Made by a program: the position numbers and the translations under genes. Shown here one piece after another: positions 12,201 through 24,613 of a DNA stretch of 63,752 nt (position 1 is its first letter; each line of letters begins with the position of its first letter). This DNA is from Phoronis australis (lineage: Eukaryota; Phoronida; Phoronidae): assembly GCA_002633005.1 (NCBI GenBank), contig NMRA01000969.1, positions 14,310 through 78,061 of the forward strand. Direction: 5' to 3'. The notes beneath the pieces are model-generated. The model saw only the letters and a program-made list of their open reading frames with translations, was not told the DNA's origin and ran no database searches.

Positions 12201-12940
12201 TGATGTCTCCCTGACCCCAAGACCAGGCAGATTGAAAAAAAAAACATGAACCGCTCTAGTGATGCCCGTCACGCTTATGCCAAATTTCATCAAAATCCAA
12301 CTAGGAGTTTTTGAGATATCAAGTGAACATACAGACGCCTGGACAAAGTGATGACAATACACGACTACACATACATATACGTGTGAGTGTGTTTGTGTGT
12401 GTGTGTGTGAAATTACCATTTTTAATATTTATTGCTTGTCATGAATTCTCATGATGATCAAGTGAAAGTGAGTCATATCCTGTTTTTTCATTGAACTCTG
12501 GCAAAAGGAAGAGTTGTTACATAATAGTTCCTATAAGTAGTGACCTCAGCATATCAATGTTATTGTTTTAGTGCATCTGGTTGTCTGGTAAACAAGTCAT
12601 TTTCCATATATGGCATGCCAGGACAAGATTGTGGAATTCCATTCATAAAAGTTTACTATTTGTGTTGACATCACAGGAACTGACTCAAATACACCCAAAA
12701 CCCACACATATATAGTTGCTATATATACTGTAGTTAGGGCCAATAAACTTTGTGTGTTCTTATAGCCTTCAATCGATGTAGTCAGTTTTTATCTCCATCT
12801 AACAAGCAACGAACCGGTTAGACTCCACAGCAGTCTACAACCTCATCAAATACCCCACATTGCTATCTCAACTTGAAGTACTGATGGAAACAAACTGTAG
12901 CAGACGAATAAACACAAATATACGGTACAATGAAAGCGCT
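6238..12940. other. Intron between V6 and V7; mostly unrecognised
   Basis: No ABCC exon found on the minus strand. Visible pieces: two diverged copies of a roughly 90-bp block at 6510-6560 and 6605-6660; an inverted repeat CATCCACATGAATGTGTGGATG near 7390-7415 preceded by GACGGACGGGATGCC, resembling the tail of the roughly 440-bp-unit element; a possible decayed reading frame at 10060-10300 (plus strand; ELYLTATQISLVGEDALS then a stop) that I cannot name; an open minus frame at 11359-11625 with no recognisable family; a TE-like stretch with GCCACGAGGATGTGCCGCAG at 11940-12370; and a (GT)n run at 12383-12411. Confidence 0.6.
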
Positions 12941-12944
12941 CCGA

Positions 12945-13260
12945 GGAGCGAAACTTGGCGAAATTAACAGAAACGACGACGACAGAGATGATGACGGAGA
13001 TGACGGATATGACCACGATGGTGGCGATGATGAACAATTCAAGTAATGATAACATTCCTATGACGAATGTAGAGGTCAGAAATCAGTAAGAAATGGGATA
13101 CAGTCTTGAGCGACACTTGGCGAAATTACCTGAAAAGACGACGGAGATGCTGAAAAAGATGACGAATATGATGTTGATGGTGGCGATGATAAACAACATC
13201 ATAACATTCATGACGAACTTAGATGTCATAAATCAGTAAGAAATAGGCTACAGTCTTGTT
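12945..13260. repeat. Direct duplication of about 160 bp
   Basis: Two adjacent copies start with ACTTGGCGAAATTA (near 12953 and 13117) and end with TCAGTAAGAAAT followed by TACAGTCTTG. Both include GACGACGG and GATGGTGGCGATGAT. They are diverged and non-coding. The interval 13261-14150 contains no recognised gene. Confidence 0.8.
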
Positions 13261-14150
13261 CAATAAAAGCTAAACCAACATCAATGCAGCAAGAGCACTC
13301 AACAAAGGAGCAGCGCTATCAGAAAATCTCGAATAACTCAAAAAGTAGACGTCCTAGCAAAAAATGGAAAATAACTTCTGAAAGCCCATTCAAAACTTTA
13401 CCTAAAAGGTTAGTTGTGCAAAATTCTGTAATTTTTTTTTGAAAAAAAATGAAATTTTGCAGGTTTTTTAAATTAAGTCAAATAACTCGAAAACACTAAG
13501 TCTGAGAAAAAATTGTTACAGTTCATTTGAAAGATTATACCTCAAAGAATCTAAATGCAAAAATTCACGTCATTTTCTCTTGCCGTTTAAAAATGGCATC
13601 CCAGCACGACTGAAAATGGGTCAACATGCGCCAGATCCGCATTAGCTCGGAATGATAGCATGTCATAAGAAACTAGTACTTGAAAAAAATCGACGGAATT
13701 GGTCCTATATTGCGCCCTCTACCGGAGAAAACGTTTTTACCCTGGAATCGAAGTGCGCATGCGCCATGGCCAATAATTCCGCCATCTTTGACCGGAAGTT
13801 CGCGATTTTTTACATATGGATAGCACTTGCCTAGTTCTGTGTATTTACCGATTTTGTGTTGTGTACTTAAATAATTGCTGCTTCTTTGGGCATTTGAATC
13901 TTAAATTGTAAACAAAGTGACCGCCATGTCCGCCATTTTGAAACCAGTCATTACCGAAAACAATAGGCTTCCAGCACTTCCGGAGATACAAGACATGTGC
14001 AAACTTCGTGGGAATCGGTCAAAAATGCAACCTGTAGAGTGCGAACAAACAAAAAAAGGAAAAAACTTGACGTCAGAGCAAAATACTTGGCCAAGTAATA
14101 AGCGATGCTACACCCACAATATAAAATTGATGTATATCTTTGCAACAAAC

Positions 14151-14254
14151 CTTCAGTCGTTCAAAGGTTACACTAGTCGCACTGATGTGTATCAAGCAAT
14201 ACGCAATCCTGTCCGAGATCAAGCCTTTGAAAACAATGTAAAAGTTGAGACAAG
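14151..14254 (-). CDS. Alternative exon V6: TM5-TM6 variant, 5' part lost in the assembly gap
   Basis: The 3' 104 bp of another copy. It reads CLNFYIVFKG, then LISDRIAYCLIHISATSVTF and ERLK, ending in phase 0 at donor GTTTGT. The SDR-AYC---IS-T-VTF-RL pattern is shared with V7 and with no other copy. If it is 250 bp like its relatives, its acceptor lies near 14400 inside the N run. The end residue is Lys rather than Gln (Glu in V7). The visible part has no stop or frameshift; whether the whole exon is intact cannot be seen. Confidence 0.82.
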
Positions 14255-14722
14255 NNNNNNNNNNNNNNNNNNNNNNNNNNNNNNNNNNNNNNNNNNNNNN
14301 NNNNNNNNNNNNNNNNNNNNNNNNNNNNNNNNNNNNNNNNNNNNNNNNNNNNNNNNNNNNNNNNNNNNNNNNNNNNNNNNNNNNNNNNNNNNNNNNNNNN
14401 NNNNNNNNNNNNNNNNNNNNNNNNNNNNNNNNNNNNNNNNNNNNNNNNNNNNNNNNNNNNNNNNNNNNNNNNNNNNNNNNNNNNNNNNNNNNNNNNNNNN
14501 NNNNNNNNNNNNNNNNNNNNNNNNNNNNNNNNNNNNNNNNNNNNNNNNNNNNNNNNNNNNNNNNNNNNNNNNNNNNNNNNNNNNNNNNNNNNNNNNNNNN
14601 NNNNNNNNNNNNNNNNNNNNNNNNNNNNNNNNNNNNNNNNNNNNNNNNNNNNNNNNNNNNNNNNNNNNNNNNNNNNNNNNNNNNNNNNNNNNNNNNNNNN
14701 NNNNNNNNNNNNNNNNNNNNNN
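14255..14722. other. Assembly gap (468 N)
   Basis: A run of N. It removes the 5' part of alternative exon V6 and its acceptor, and probably the left end of the TIR element that continues to about 16910. Open frames drawn through the N run are not real. Confidence 1.
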
Positions 14723-16910
14723 TATTCACCTATTTCACGAAAGCGCCATCTTCCCGCGCCATCTTTAAATACTGATCGAAAACGAGGCACACTGATAAAA
14801 CCTCGTGAGTGATCATCAGCTGGCCATGGTGTACTGTGCAGTGCCTGAACGTACCAATTCCAGTAATATCTCGTCGGTATTCTTCCCAGGGATATACTTA
14901 GCCATTCGCCCAGTCGCCAATGCGAGTAAAAATGCTGCTGGGCGAGTAGAAGTTGACTTGCCGGTCGTCCGGTGGTGAGCGAATTTCAAAGCGCAAAAGC
15001 ACTGTATATCGTTTCCCAGATGAATATGAATGATTTTCCTCCTTCTTGTGCTTGTGCTGTTTTTATCATGAATTTAAGGTTCAGTTTGGTCGTCGTGTCG
15101 ATGCTCCGGCAGTAAAAACATCGGCGCAGTGCGACCCTACCGATTCAGTACATGTCACCCGTTACACGATTCGTCAAAAAAACACAGTGTGTGGTCGTGC
15201 ACAAAGAATTTGTGGACTAGTCCGAAACGAAGAAAAGGGGAGAAAGGTGGAAGACCGGTCCATGTGCTCATAGCAAATAAAATACCATATTTCTTGGAAC
15301 TGATTTCTTATTGAAATGTACAATGTCATTTTAGCCAGAATTATTTTTATAACATTCGTCCTGATAAGCGCCCATGCCCCTATAAGCGTCCCCACTCGTT
15401 TTCAGACTTCGCTAAAATAAGCGCCCAGTCCATGAATGTGTATATATCAGTGCGAAAAATGTCTTACCTCACAGTTCTAAAATTCTACAGTAAAAATGTA
15501 TTCAATTTATCAATGAATATCCGACAGTTCTGAAAAATCATTGTGCGCGTAATTCAAGTTCTAGTAGACCACGAACCTCGCCGCTATGTCAGTATTTAGC
15601 CGTGGCTGTACACTTCAAACCATTCCGCAGTGCTTCAAAAAGAACGCAAAAGATTTGCTGATCTTGCGCGGAGGAAAGTGTCACTCTACATGGTCTGGCC
15701 CTGATCAGAACAGACGTAGCGTACTCAGGTCAACGGGATTGGTCACGATTGTATCTTTCCAGTACAGATCTTCTCCCACAACAGGAATCCAGATTGTTTT
15801 GTACACGAAAAATTGTAACTTAAACCGCGAATCGAAACTTGGCCAAGAAGCGCGCGCTAGGGCCCACATATAACATGTGGGCCTGCTCAATGAGATAAAT
15901 ATACTACATTATACAGCTCATTGGGCCTGCTACTCTGGTAAATGAACACTGCTGACACGCACGCGCTCGCTCACTCGGTGCACACCAGCTGATTCACTTC
16001 AATACAAACGTCACGTGACAACAACATATGTGTTCGGCGTCCAAATTTTTCTCGTTGCGGGGTGCGATCTAGCGCAGATTTTGACTTAATCTGCGGTTAA
16101 TCCCGACTCCGAGTCCACAGGAACTTAAGAATCTTAGGAAAGGCTATTTGGGAGGATTTCGGGTAATTTGAGTCGAAACTATTTTTACTCAAAAATTCAA
16201 GTTGTCCTATAGACGATCGCGAAGCAGCGACGCATCAGTCGGCAAGTTTTCGCCCTGGGACTTTTCAGCACATTTTTTTAAAAAGATCGTAAGTTAACAA
16301 CAGAGTTTGATAGCAATGCACCACAGTTTTGTAGCTAGTCTGTCATAGGTTACACATACGTCACAGCGCGTAAATTTGAATGCTAGCTTCCGATTTCACC
16401 CGTTTCGGAGACCAGGTTTTAACTGCCGTAGGCTACAAAAAGAGTCCCCCTGGGCGCTTATCAAGAGCGAATACGGTAGCCCTAATAGATGGTGACATCA
16501 GTGCACAAAACGATGATTTTTATTTAAATTAGCAGCAAGTTTATGGTGACTGGCGCCAACGGCCGGGTGACCGAACTTCGGGCTTGGTCAGTAGATTTTC
16601 TGACTCCGGCACTCGCCCAGCTGGCGAGCAGGGTTTTTCAAGACTCATAAAACCCTGGGTATATCCCTGACTTCCACACTTTTTCAAAAGAGGGAAAACT
16701 ACTAAGGAATGGCTGAGGAGGGTAAAAGTCTAGTTGCCGTAAGTATTGGTATGTTTTTTGGAGATCGATTCAACATCAGACAACTTGATTTTTGGTAACG
16801 TTGATAAGTCTTTTGACCACACCACCTTGCAGGACGATGCCATGTTTGTCAAGGCGCCTCGTTTTCGATCAACACGACAGCAGCGCCCCGCGTTCGTGAA
16901 AGAGGTGAAT
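14723..16910. mobile_element. TIR-type element, left end in the gap, with a nested insertion
   Basis: The left edge TATTCACCTATTTCACGAA with GATCGAAAACGAGGC is repeated in reverse at 16850-16910 (GCCTCGTTTTCGATC, TTCGTGAAAGAGGTGAATA). Further in, GGGATATACTTAGCC/CTCGCCCAG on the left mirrors CTCGCCCAGCTGGCGAG/GGGTATATCCCTG on the right. The GCGCCC element (15351-16479) lies inside. No transposase frame was recognised, so it is non-autonomous or decayed. Confidence 0.65.
15351..16479 (+). mobile_element. GCGCCC element, uninterrupted copy
   Basis: About 1.13 kb with imperfect terminal inverted repeats of the type ATTCGCTGTAATAA near GCGCC. It aligns in reverse to 39369-39545 plus 43801-45102. 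It therefore shows the empty site: around 16335 the reverse strand reads ACTAGCTACAAAAC across the point where the second copy carries a 4.25-kb insertion. No coding gene recognised. Confidence 0.8.
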
Positions 16911-17319
16911 ACGAATAAGAGTCTGTGAAATCAAATAAACAATAAACAGCAATCCGGTAAAATGGGGCAAATCTGAGCAATAATCAAAAAATGTACAAGG
17001 TCGGGGTCAAGAGTCAGCAACACCTACATTTTGATTTCCAGGTCCAACTCAGGTGTGCTGATTAAAGCCATGTTGGATTCCAAATAGAACAGAAAAAGGT
17101 AGTCCAAAGAGAGCCACTAAAATTCATCACTGGACTTTTTCAAACACGAACCAACCAACCAATTTTTAAACAGGTGACAAAGATTTTATAATAGCCAGAT
17201 ACAGTGAAGACGAGCAATAAGATGTCAGCTTCTGGTATCAGAAATCCACGGATTTTAACTGTTTAATTATTCCACAAAATGGTATCCAGTTATCTAACAT
17301 TCCAACACCTCTTATTAGG

Positions 17320-17705
17320 ATCTAAAAGCATGACTTCGTTAGTGAAATACGCAACAAACCTAGAAGCATGACCTGGTTAGAGAAGACAAAGCCTGATTAT
17401 TATAGTAAAATAAGGAACACCACCTGCCGTGGTTAACGAAACACGAAACCATAGTGAAATCAGAAATATGATCTCAGTACAAAAATATGGAGCCTGACCA
17501 TTATAGTGAAGCATGAAGCTTGAATATGAAGCCTGACCATGATAATGAAATAAGACATATGGCCTTGGTAGTGAAATATGGAACTTGACTATTATAGTGA
17601 AACATAATTAGCCTGAATATGAAGGCTGACTATGATAATGAAATAAGAAATATGACACCACCCCCAATGAACTATGAACCATATTTACTGAAATATGAAG
17701 CCTGT
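17320..17705. repeat. Degenerate tandem repeat (AGCCTGACCATTATAGTGAAA type)
   Basis: Irregular units with GAAGCCTGACCAT, ATAATGAAATAAG and GTGAAATATGGAA. Non-coding. Bases 16911-17319 between the TIR element and this repeat hold nothing recognised. Confidence 0.75.
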
Positions 17706-17812
17706 CTACACTTGACAAAAAGATGTGTGGCCTTCAAGGGTGCATTTTATATTGTCTCTACATTTACTTTAAAATCAATTGCTCTACCTAACTCCATGGC
17801 AGAGAAGGCAGT

Positions 17813-17880
17813 GTGGCCTACTGTGATAGGTACCCGCCTTCGTTACTTGAGGTCATGGGTTCGAGTCCCACTGGGCCACA
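17813..17880 (+). ncRNA. tRNA-like sequence, probably a SINE head
   Basis: GTGGCCT and GGGCCAC at the two ends can form a 7-bp acceptor-like stem. A box B match GGTTCGAGTCC lies at 17858-17868. It is 67-68 bases, short for a tRNA, and I could not fit a clean anticodon arm. It is followed by a duplicated GAGTCCCACTGGGCCACACT block, then non-tRNA sequence ending near ATTAATAAAGCACAAAAATAG. This fits a tRNA-derived SINE or tRNA relic better than a working tRNA gene. Confidence 0.5.
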
Positions 17881-18030
17881 CTGCTACATCCTTGAGTCCC
17901 ACTGGGCCACACTGCTAGACCCTTGAGTCAGGTTTCTAGCTACTCAGCTCCGTTTCAACTGTACATTAATAAAGCACAAAAATAGTTTCAGGTGATCAAT
18001 GCAATGGGCCCACATGCACAGCCTGTGCAC

Positions 18031-18094
18031 GTCTAGACCACAACATGTACCAGACCACAACATGTACCAGACCACAACATGTACCAGACCACAA
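18031..18094. repeat. 21-bp minisatellite
   Basis: Three to four units of ACCAGACCACAACATGT. A second short array of TTGAACTGACTTGATCT units lies at 18425-18525. Nothing recognised from 18530 to 20378. Confidence 0.85.
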
Positions 18095-20378
18095 CGTTTT
18101 TCCCCGTGTGTGGGTGGGCGCAGGTTGTTACAGACCGGTGCTAATAGCTTTCGGTGCGATGATTGACTAAAGACTGGTTCGAGTTAATCCTTTGTTAATC
18201 CCGACCGTACGTTCACAAGCCTACTCACGTAATGTCTGTTCATGCTCCAGCCAGTGCTGCAAAGCCTTGACTTGTGATGAACTTCTGAGACATATTCAGC
18301 AACTGTTACACTCGTCGATTCAATAACCTGCTGTCTCTACAGCTGGCTCTCTATTGACTATCGCTGTAACTGCTGATTCTCTTCAATGCAACTCAACTGT
18401 AGTTCTCCTGATTAGCTTTCTTGAACTTACTTGATTATATGACTTGATCTCTCTTGAACTGACTTGATCTCCTCTTGAACTGACGTGATCTTCTCTTGAA
18501 CTGACTTGATCTTTCTTTAACACAAACCCCATGCTTGTGTATTTATAGCCTAATGCATTGTTCTGGAACTTTACATCAATTCAAGCACATTCTAGAACTT
18601 TCCTGAATCTACCCAACCGTTCTACAAACATGTACTAGTCTCTAGAATATTCCAGACTGCACTAATCACTGTCATGCTAGAGTTTTCTAGAAAGTTCCAC
18701 ACTATACTGTAGTAAACAAATTACATCATCACTGTTCTGAACTCAGGGGTCATGCCAATCAAACAGAATAACAAAACAATACAACTAAAAATACTGTCAG
18801 ACTATACTCTGACAAATTGGGACTCCAAATTTTTCACACTTTGTTCCCGCCAGTACCGATCCTTTACTAGTACCGCTGCGGCGCCATGAAATGGAAATAA
18901 AAAGTGTCATTGAGAATTTGTTTCTTCAATGACTGCAAAACGGAAGTCCATACAAACGTGTTTGACACGGTATGCCAAAACATTTTACTCAAAAAAGAAA
19001 TTGCAATTTTCATACACCATGTCAACATCGTCCAAAAAGTCCAACTACAGGCAAAGTTTTCAGCAGCAATGTCCTGTCTTCCCACCAAGTGGACAGTCCT
19101 AGTGAAGTGTCTTGGTAAAGCAAGTCGCATTTTTATAGTGCATGGTCTTGACATTCGAGCCTATTTATGTTTTCTCTCAGTTTAATTTCTAGGCAGTGAC
19201 CACTGTCTTTAGCTGGCTCTAGTAGAGACAGAAGCTTTTCAGCAAATTATGCCTCACACTGAATAAGACAACAAAGTCACGTGGTTACAAGGAGTTTTTG
19301 TATATAAAGGGACACCTTAGGAGGATGTCGATGTCTTCAATTTCTTCCACGTTGAACAAATACTCCCCTAATCAAACATTTTCTTCAAGCAGTCTTTCAT
19401 TCAGCTTACTAGGATGGACCTAACAGAAACAGGACTGACTGACCGATTGACACAACTTCAGAGCTTGGCAAAAGGACATCACCATGGTGATATCACTTAA
19501 CAATACGGACTCCTCACTGGCTCATGATAGAACAGTGAATCTGTTAAATATTAGCAGATATTTGTAGAACAAATGCACAGACATGTTCGATTAATGAAGG
19601 GATTGACCGATCTGGTCACCATCATCATCAGACAGAGAAAGGTGGATCACATGGGGGAACTGCTGGAACCACTCATGAATATGGCTGTGACAAGTCCAAG
19701 TATTGATGTAACGGGACCACACCTGTCAACACCTACGGTACAACCACCACGTGGTTAGTGAAGTGTGAATCATGAAACCAATTGTTAATGGCATATGAAC
19801 TAATTAAGATTATGTGGGGCCCTACAATAGTGTCTGCATAATTCAGAAATCAGTGAATTTCAAAAATGGTTGATAAGATCCATGTTGTGTGAAACTTTCA
19901 GATATTCTACATTCTACACCATTACCTACATGCTGTTGTGAATTGTTTTCAAAATGTTCCACTTTTGCGAGATGGGTTATAGGAAATGGGACTTTTATGA
20001 TTTTTCTGAAACCCTCGCAAAAGCTACGAAAAACTAAAATGAAAGGACAATTTAGAAAACAGGGTTTTTGGAGAATTTCATCTTCAGCACTTACATCAAA
20101 TGAAATTTGGTCAAGTTACGCTATTGTTATCATGATCTTGCTATGAAAGTACATTTCTATGAAAGAACGTTTCTTTTTCAATAAATTTTACTAAAACATG
20201 AAAACATGGTCACCAAAGATTGGTATAAAGTTATAATCAAATTCTACAGGGGATCTACTTTCAGAAAACAAGTACTTTTGCTTAGTGAAAATCTGTAGTT
20301 TTGTTGATAATTGACAATAAAGTCCTACATAACCTTTAAACTAATAATCAAACAAAATTATTAATGCCAACAACAAAC

Positions 20379-20628
20379 CTGAAGACGATCAATGGACACA
20401 CGGCCAGCAGAGGTCACCTCCACAATCTGCGCCATACGCGTCCCCAATGTGCCTCGCACCATTATAAAGTACAAAATGGTTGGGAAGACACGCGTACTGG
20501 ACAGCCAATAACCGCAGGCAACCATGCTAATAATAGCTCCGTAAACAGTAAACATGGACGCCGTTAGAAAGAGATGGCGGTTGATGCCACAAAACAGAGA
20601 GTTTACACGGATGATCTGCGCTTCCAGG
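20379..20628 (-). CDS. Alternative exon V5: TM5-TM6 variant
   Basis: 250 bp, acceptor GATTGTAG, donor GTTTGT, same phases as V1 (the split codon becomes Asn: AA+C). It begins LEAQIIRVNSLFCGINRHLF and ends TRMAQIVEVTSAGRVSIDRL plus Q. It is recognisable by length, phase, position, hydrophobicity and the VSIDRLQ end. In sequence it stands apart from the other copies. It carries charged residues in the second half (VRGTLGTRMAQ) where other variants are hydrophobic. Confidence 0.88.
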
Positions 20629-20994
20629 CTACAATCAGGAACATACAAAGAACAAGTAAAATGCTAGGTCAAAGTAAAAGTTGTGAATTATTCAAGCAAG
20701 TACGAGTCGATGAATGTTCAAAACAAAAGTTGTGAAATACTGAAGTTCACAGGGTGACTAAATTGCTTTGCATTGATATGTAGTGGGGGATAAAAATGCA
20801 ACTACGATGAAAACCAAAGGCAAATCATGCAAGTTAAACAAGGCAACAGCCTGAACAGTCAGATGCAAGTTAAACTAGGCAACAGCCTGATCGGTCAAAT
20901 GCAATTTTTCACAAAAAGCTGATGACCGTAAGCAGTCTGCAGAGCTAGGAAGAGAAAGGATGCGAAAGGAAGCAAGTTATGATTACGGTGACAG

Positions 20995-22400
20995 CAGTGA
21001 TAACAACGTAAAGACAATATGCGGGATGAAGACTATGAATATAGCGATGATAACAATTTAAAGACAATACGATTGATGAAGACTATGAATATAGCGATGA
21101 TAACAACGTAAAGACAATATGTGGGATGAAGACTGTGAATATGGCAGTGAGAACAACGTAAAGACAATACGTGGGATGAAGACTATGACAAGAGCAACGC
21201 GGAGCGTTGAAATGCGCCCACAATTGCACCGCATACGGTATCCTTCTAGGGTTGTTTATTGGTACCATCAAGTGGCCAGTAGAGGGCATACTTTGCAAAA
21301 TGGGCTAGGGGCAAAATGTGAGTAATCTTCATAATACAAGCACATCCTATACACCAGTTGCTTAAAGCACCACAGAAACATAGAATTAAAAACAAATTTA
21401 CCAACATACGAGATTAGCACAGCATTAGAATGCCAGAAACAAATTTCTACTTGGAACTTCTCCTTCACAGTCACGAAGTAACACAAAGTATACACCTGAA
21501 GACCTATGAAAATACAGAGGTCAATGTAAAATACTAAAATTGCCACTAGAGGCAAATACTAAAATTGCCACTAGAGGCAAATACTAAAATTGCCACTAGA
21601 GGCATACCGGTAGTCAGAATCATCCTAAAGTCGTCATCGTCCGTTGTCAACATCACATAAATACACTTCCTAAATTTAGTAAAGATCCTTTCAAACGGTT
21701 TGGGAGATACAGCCATGGGCGCAAAAAAACAAAACTGCCACTAGGAGGCGCCACAGTAGTCCAAATCGTCTGAAAATCATTGTCAGCTGTCTTCCTTATA
21801 GTAAGCACATACACGCCAATTTTCACAATCATCCTTTGAGCGGTTTGGTTGATAGAGGGGTGGACGCAAAAATACAGACTCGAAAACAGTAAAAATGGCC
21901 ACTAGGTGGCGCAAACTACGTCGAATCCATCTGAAAACAGTAGGATAGCGTCATCTCACTAATAGGTGCCTACATACCAAATTTCATGAAAATCCGTTCA
22001 ATACTTTTGAAGATACAAAGGTAAGCGTAAAAAACTAAAATTGCCACTAGGGGGCACACCGGTAGTCGGATCCGTCCGAAAGTTCGCACATGCCGTCCCA
22101 TTCATGAATGGAACATATGTGCCAAATTTCATGAACGTATGTCAAAGGGTTTTGGAGATAGAGCAGCGGACGCCGGACGCCAGACCCCGGACGGACGCCG
22201 CCCGGACGGACAGACGGACGGACGGACAGAGATGACGGCATAATGCGTCCACATATAAATATGTGGGCGCATAAATATAGCGATAACAACGTAAAGACAA
22301 TATGAGGGATGAAGACTATGAATATAGCGATGATAACAACGTAAAGACAATATGTGGGATGAAGACTGTGAATATGGCAGTGAGAACAACAATCTCGAAT
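20995..22400. repeat. 52-56 bp satellite, split by a transposon
   Basis: Units with GATGAAGACTATGAATATAG, CGATGATAACAACGTAAAG and ACAATATG at 20995-21195 and again at 22273-22400. The two halves resume across the element at 21212-22272. From 22400 to 22790 the array changes to a shorter unit (AATAGCGATGACCTCGAATA). Open frames here are repeat artefacts. A short direct repeat (GCAAGTTAAACNAGGCAACA) sits at 20828-20892. Bases 22790-23795 hold nothing recognised. Confidence 0.85.
21212..22272 (+). mobile_element. DNA element built from the 440-bp-type unit, with 11-bp terminal inverted repeats
   Basis: Starts ATGCGCCCACA (21212-21222) and ends TGTGGGCGCAT (22262-22272), exact inverted repeats. 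The interior carries the GCCACTAG-type blocks seen at 2030-3725, with three short direct repeats of AATACTAAAATTGCCACTAG at 21531-21600. Near the right end are GGACGGACG-type repeats and an imperfect hairpin (CCACATATAAATATGTGG). It splits a satellite array, so it has moved. No transposase frame, hence non-autonomous. Confidence 0.8.
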
Positions 22401-23794
22401 ATAGAATAGCTATGACCTCAAACAGAGAATAAACATGAACTCGATCATGGAAGACCGATGACCTCAAGGATAAAAGAGCGATGATCTCAAATTTAGACTA
22501 GCGACGACCACAGTATAGAATAGCGATGACCTCGAAAATGGAAGAGCGATGATCTCCAAATAGAATAGCGATGACCACATGTATAAAATAGTGATGACCT
22601 CGAATAGAGAATGGCGATGCCCTAGAATATGAATGGTGATGACCTTATATATAGAATAGCTATAAAATCAAAACGGTAGAATAGTGATGACCTCGAGTGT
22701 AGAATAGCAAAGACATAGTATATAGCATAGCATTGACCTTGAATATAGAATAGCGATAACCTTGAATATAGCGATGACAAAAGAATCACAACTGGTAAAA
22801 GTAGATCATCGTCGTAGTCGTCATCAAAGTCATTGTGGTCATGTTCATCATCATTCACAATTATTAATAATGACAAGTTGTCATGACTATTATCACAGAA
22901 AATCATAAATGACTTGAGAAAGATAAGCCATAAGAAGAAAGAGAATGATGACAAATTTCTTCCAGCTCTTGACAAGACCTATTCATATCCCAAGTTTCAC
23001 AAAAATGTCTCAAAGGACATCAAAGTGATGGGAGAGAAGGACTGTCACAGTGTCTCCTTGCATCCGATTTCAAACAAAAAAGACTTAGACCTGATGAGAC
23101 ACACCGTGATAGGTTGTGAAATACAACCTGTAACGTGCGACCAAACAAACAAAAATTGAAATCAACCGAAATATAATTACAGAATAGCATACTTTGAAAA
23201 AAATCCCTCAGCAATAAGTGGTGTCAACATTGACCCTATAAGGAAAGTGAAAGCTTGAGATACCCTAAAGAAGCCAGGTCACCTTATAGATTTTACTGAC
23301 ACTGATAAGCAAACGTACAGAAGGTGGTACAAAGCATAATCCCTAAAACATATTATCATTGCTTTGAAAATCTTGGCAGAGGCTTTTCTTTCAGCACGAA
23401 CAAAAATCTACAATTATGTAACAGCTTATCTATGAAGGTGTATTTCTCCTGCTGACAATTGTCCTATCACTAGGATTTTGAGTGACGGCTTAACTGACCA
23501 TTTAGAACTCATCATTCTTAACACACCTTCGTTTCCAAGCCGCCATTTTGCCAGGTAAAACTCATTGTTTGTTAGTCGACATTACACAAAGGGCGGAGCT
23601 TGCGATAGGTCAATTGCCCCTTTGATGAGTGAGAGTCAGTCCGACATGCCACAATGTCATGCAATTTAAAGCTGCTATGAACCAAACTTTTAATTCATAC
23701 CAATTACCATTATAAAACATTTCTCAACATGTTCCTTAGTAAATTTTGAATTGGTATCCGTATTTGTGAATAAGTAACAGTTCATCATTCCTAG

Positions 23795-24048
23795 ACACCA
23801 CGGTGTGTATAATGATCACATGGACACCATGACGTGTATAATGAACACCTGGACACCACGATTATAATGACCACCTGGACACCACGGTGTGTATAATGAT
23901 CACATGGACACCATGACATGTATAATGACCACCTAGACACCACGGTGTGTATAATGATCACATGGACACCATGACGTGTATAATGACCACCTGGACACCA
24001 CGATTATAATGACCACCTGGACACCACGGTGTGTATAATGAACACCAG
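23795..24048. repeat. Minisatellite (GGACACCACGGTGTGTATAA type)
   Basis: About nine units of 26-31 bp alternating between GACACCACGGTGTGTATAATGATCACAT-like and GACACCATGACGTGTATAATGA-like forms. It lies about 315 bp beyond the V4 donor in the transcript sense. Confidence 0.9.
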
Positions 24049-24363
24049 GGTCAAGCCTGAATCCCAAGCAATAACAAACTCACCACAAACTACATATAAC
24101 CTGAATAAATAAAATTTATTTACACCTTTTTACTGATAAGTGACAAAAATCGAAATTCATATTTTTGACAGAAGGCCTGTTTATAGCACACAGAAAATAG
24201 AAAGCAAGAGATGGTTTCATTAGAAGACATAGAATTCGGTTCTATCAGAAATAAATAAGACAAGCAAATGACTAATCAACAAAACGTAACAGGAAAGTAA
24301 TTTGAATGACAAACAAAAAAGAAAGAAACAAATTTACTACAAGTCAATAGCTGAAGAGCAAAC

Positions 24364-24613
24364 CTGAAGGCGATCAAGTGAAATGTTGGCTTCCTCACTT
24401 AACTGTATGGCGAATGTAATGTACACAGACAAGCTCAACTCCAACACTCTAAACATTGGCAATGTCAGAAAAGTGACTTTTGATGTCAGTAAACCGGACA
24501 TGGAGATGTATGTCACGGCTACCCCAACTATGGCCAGCTTAGCGTGTGCCATGGCAATGCCCCAGTTACCAGCCCGGGTACTAAAGGTTAACTGGATAAA
24601 AACCACTTCAGAC
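24364..24613 (-). CDS. Alternative exon V4: TM5-TM6 variant
   Basis: 250 bp, acceptor TTTTCAG, donor GTTTGC, same phases as V1. It begins SEVVFIQLTFSTRAGNWGIA and ends FAIQLSEEANISLDRLQ. It is most like V1 at both ends (SEV--IQ---STR, RVLELS-SV, FAIQ, RLQ) and differs in the first helix. If it were spliced behind another variant, its first six bases would be read GTC TGA, an immediate stop. No internal stop in the correct frame. Confidence 0.91.

Noticed and set aside
13917-14768. Long open frames across the N run
   Set aside because: N translated as X creates false length; only the minus-strand 3' part of V6 is supported.
21268-21555. Hydrophobic minus-strand open frame with IFIGLQ before GTGTAT
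   Set aside because: It lies inside the TIR element at 21212-22272 and the splice phases do not fit.
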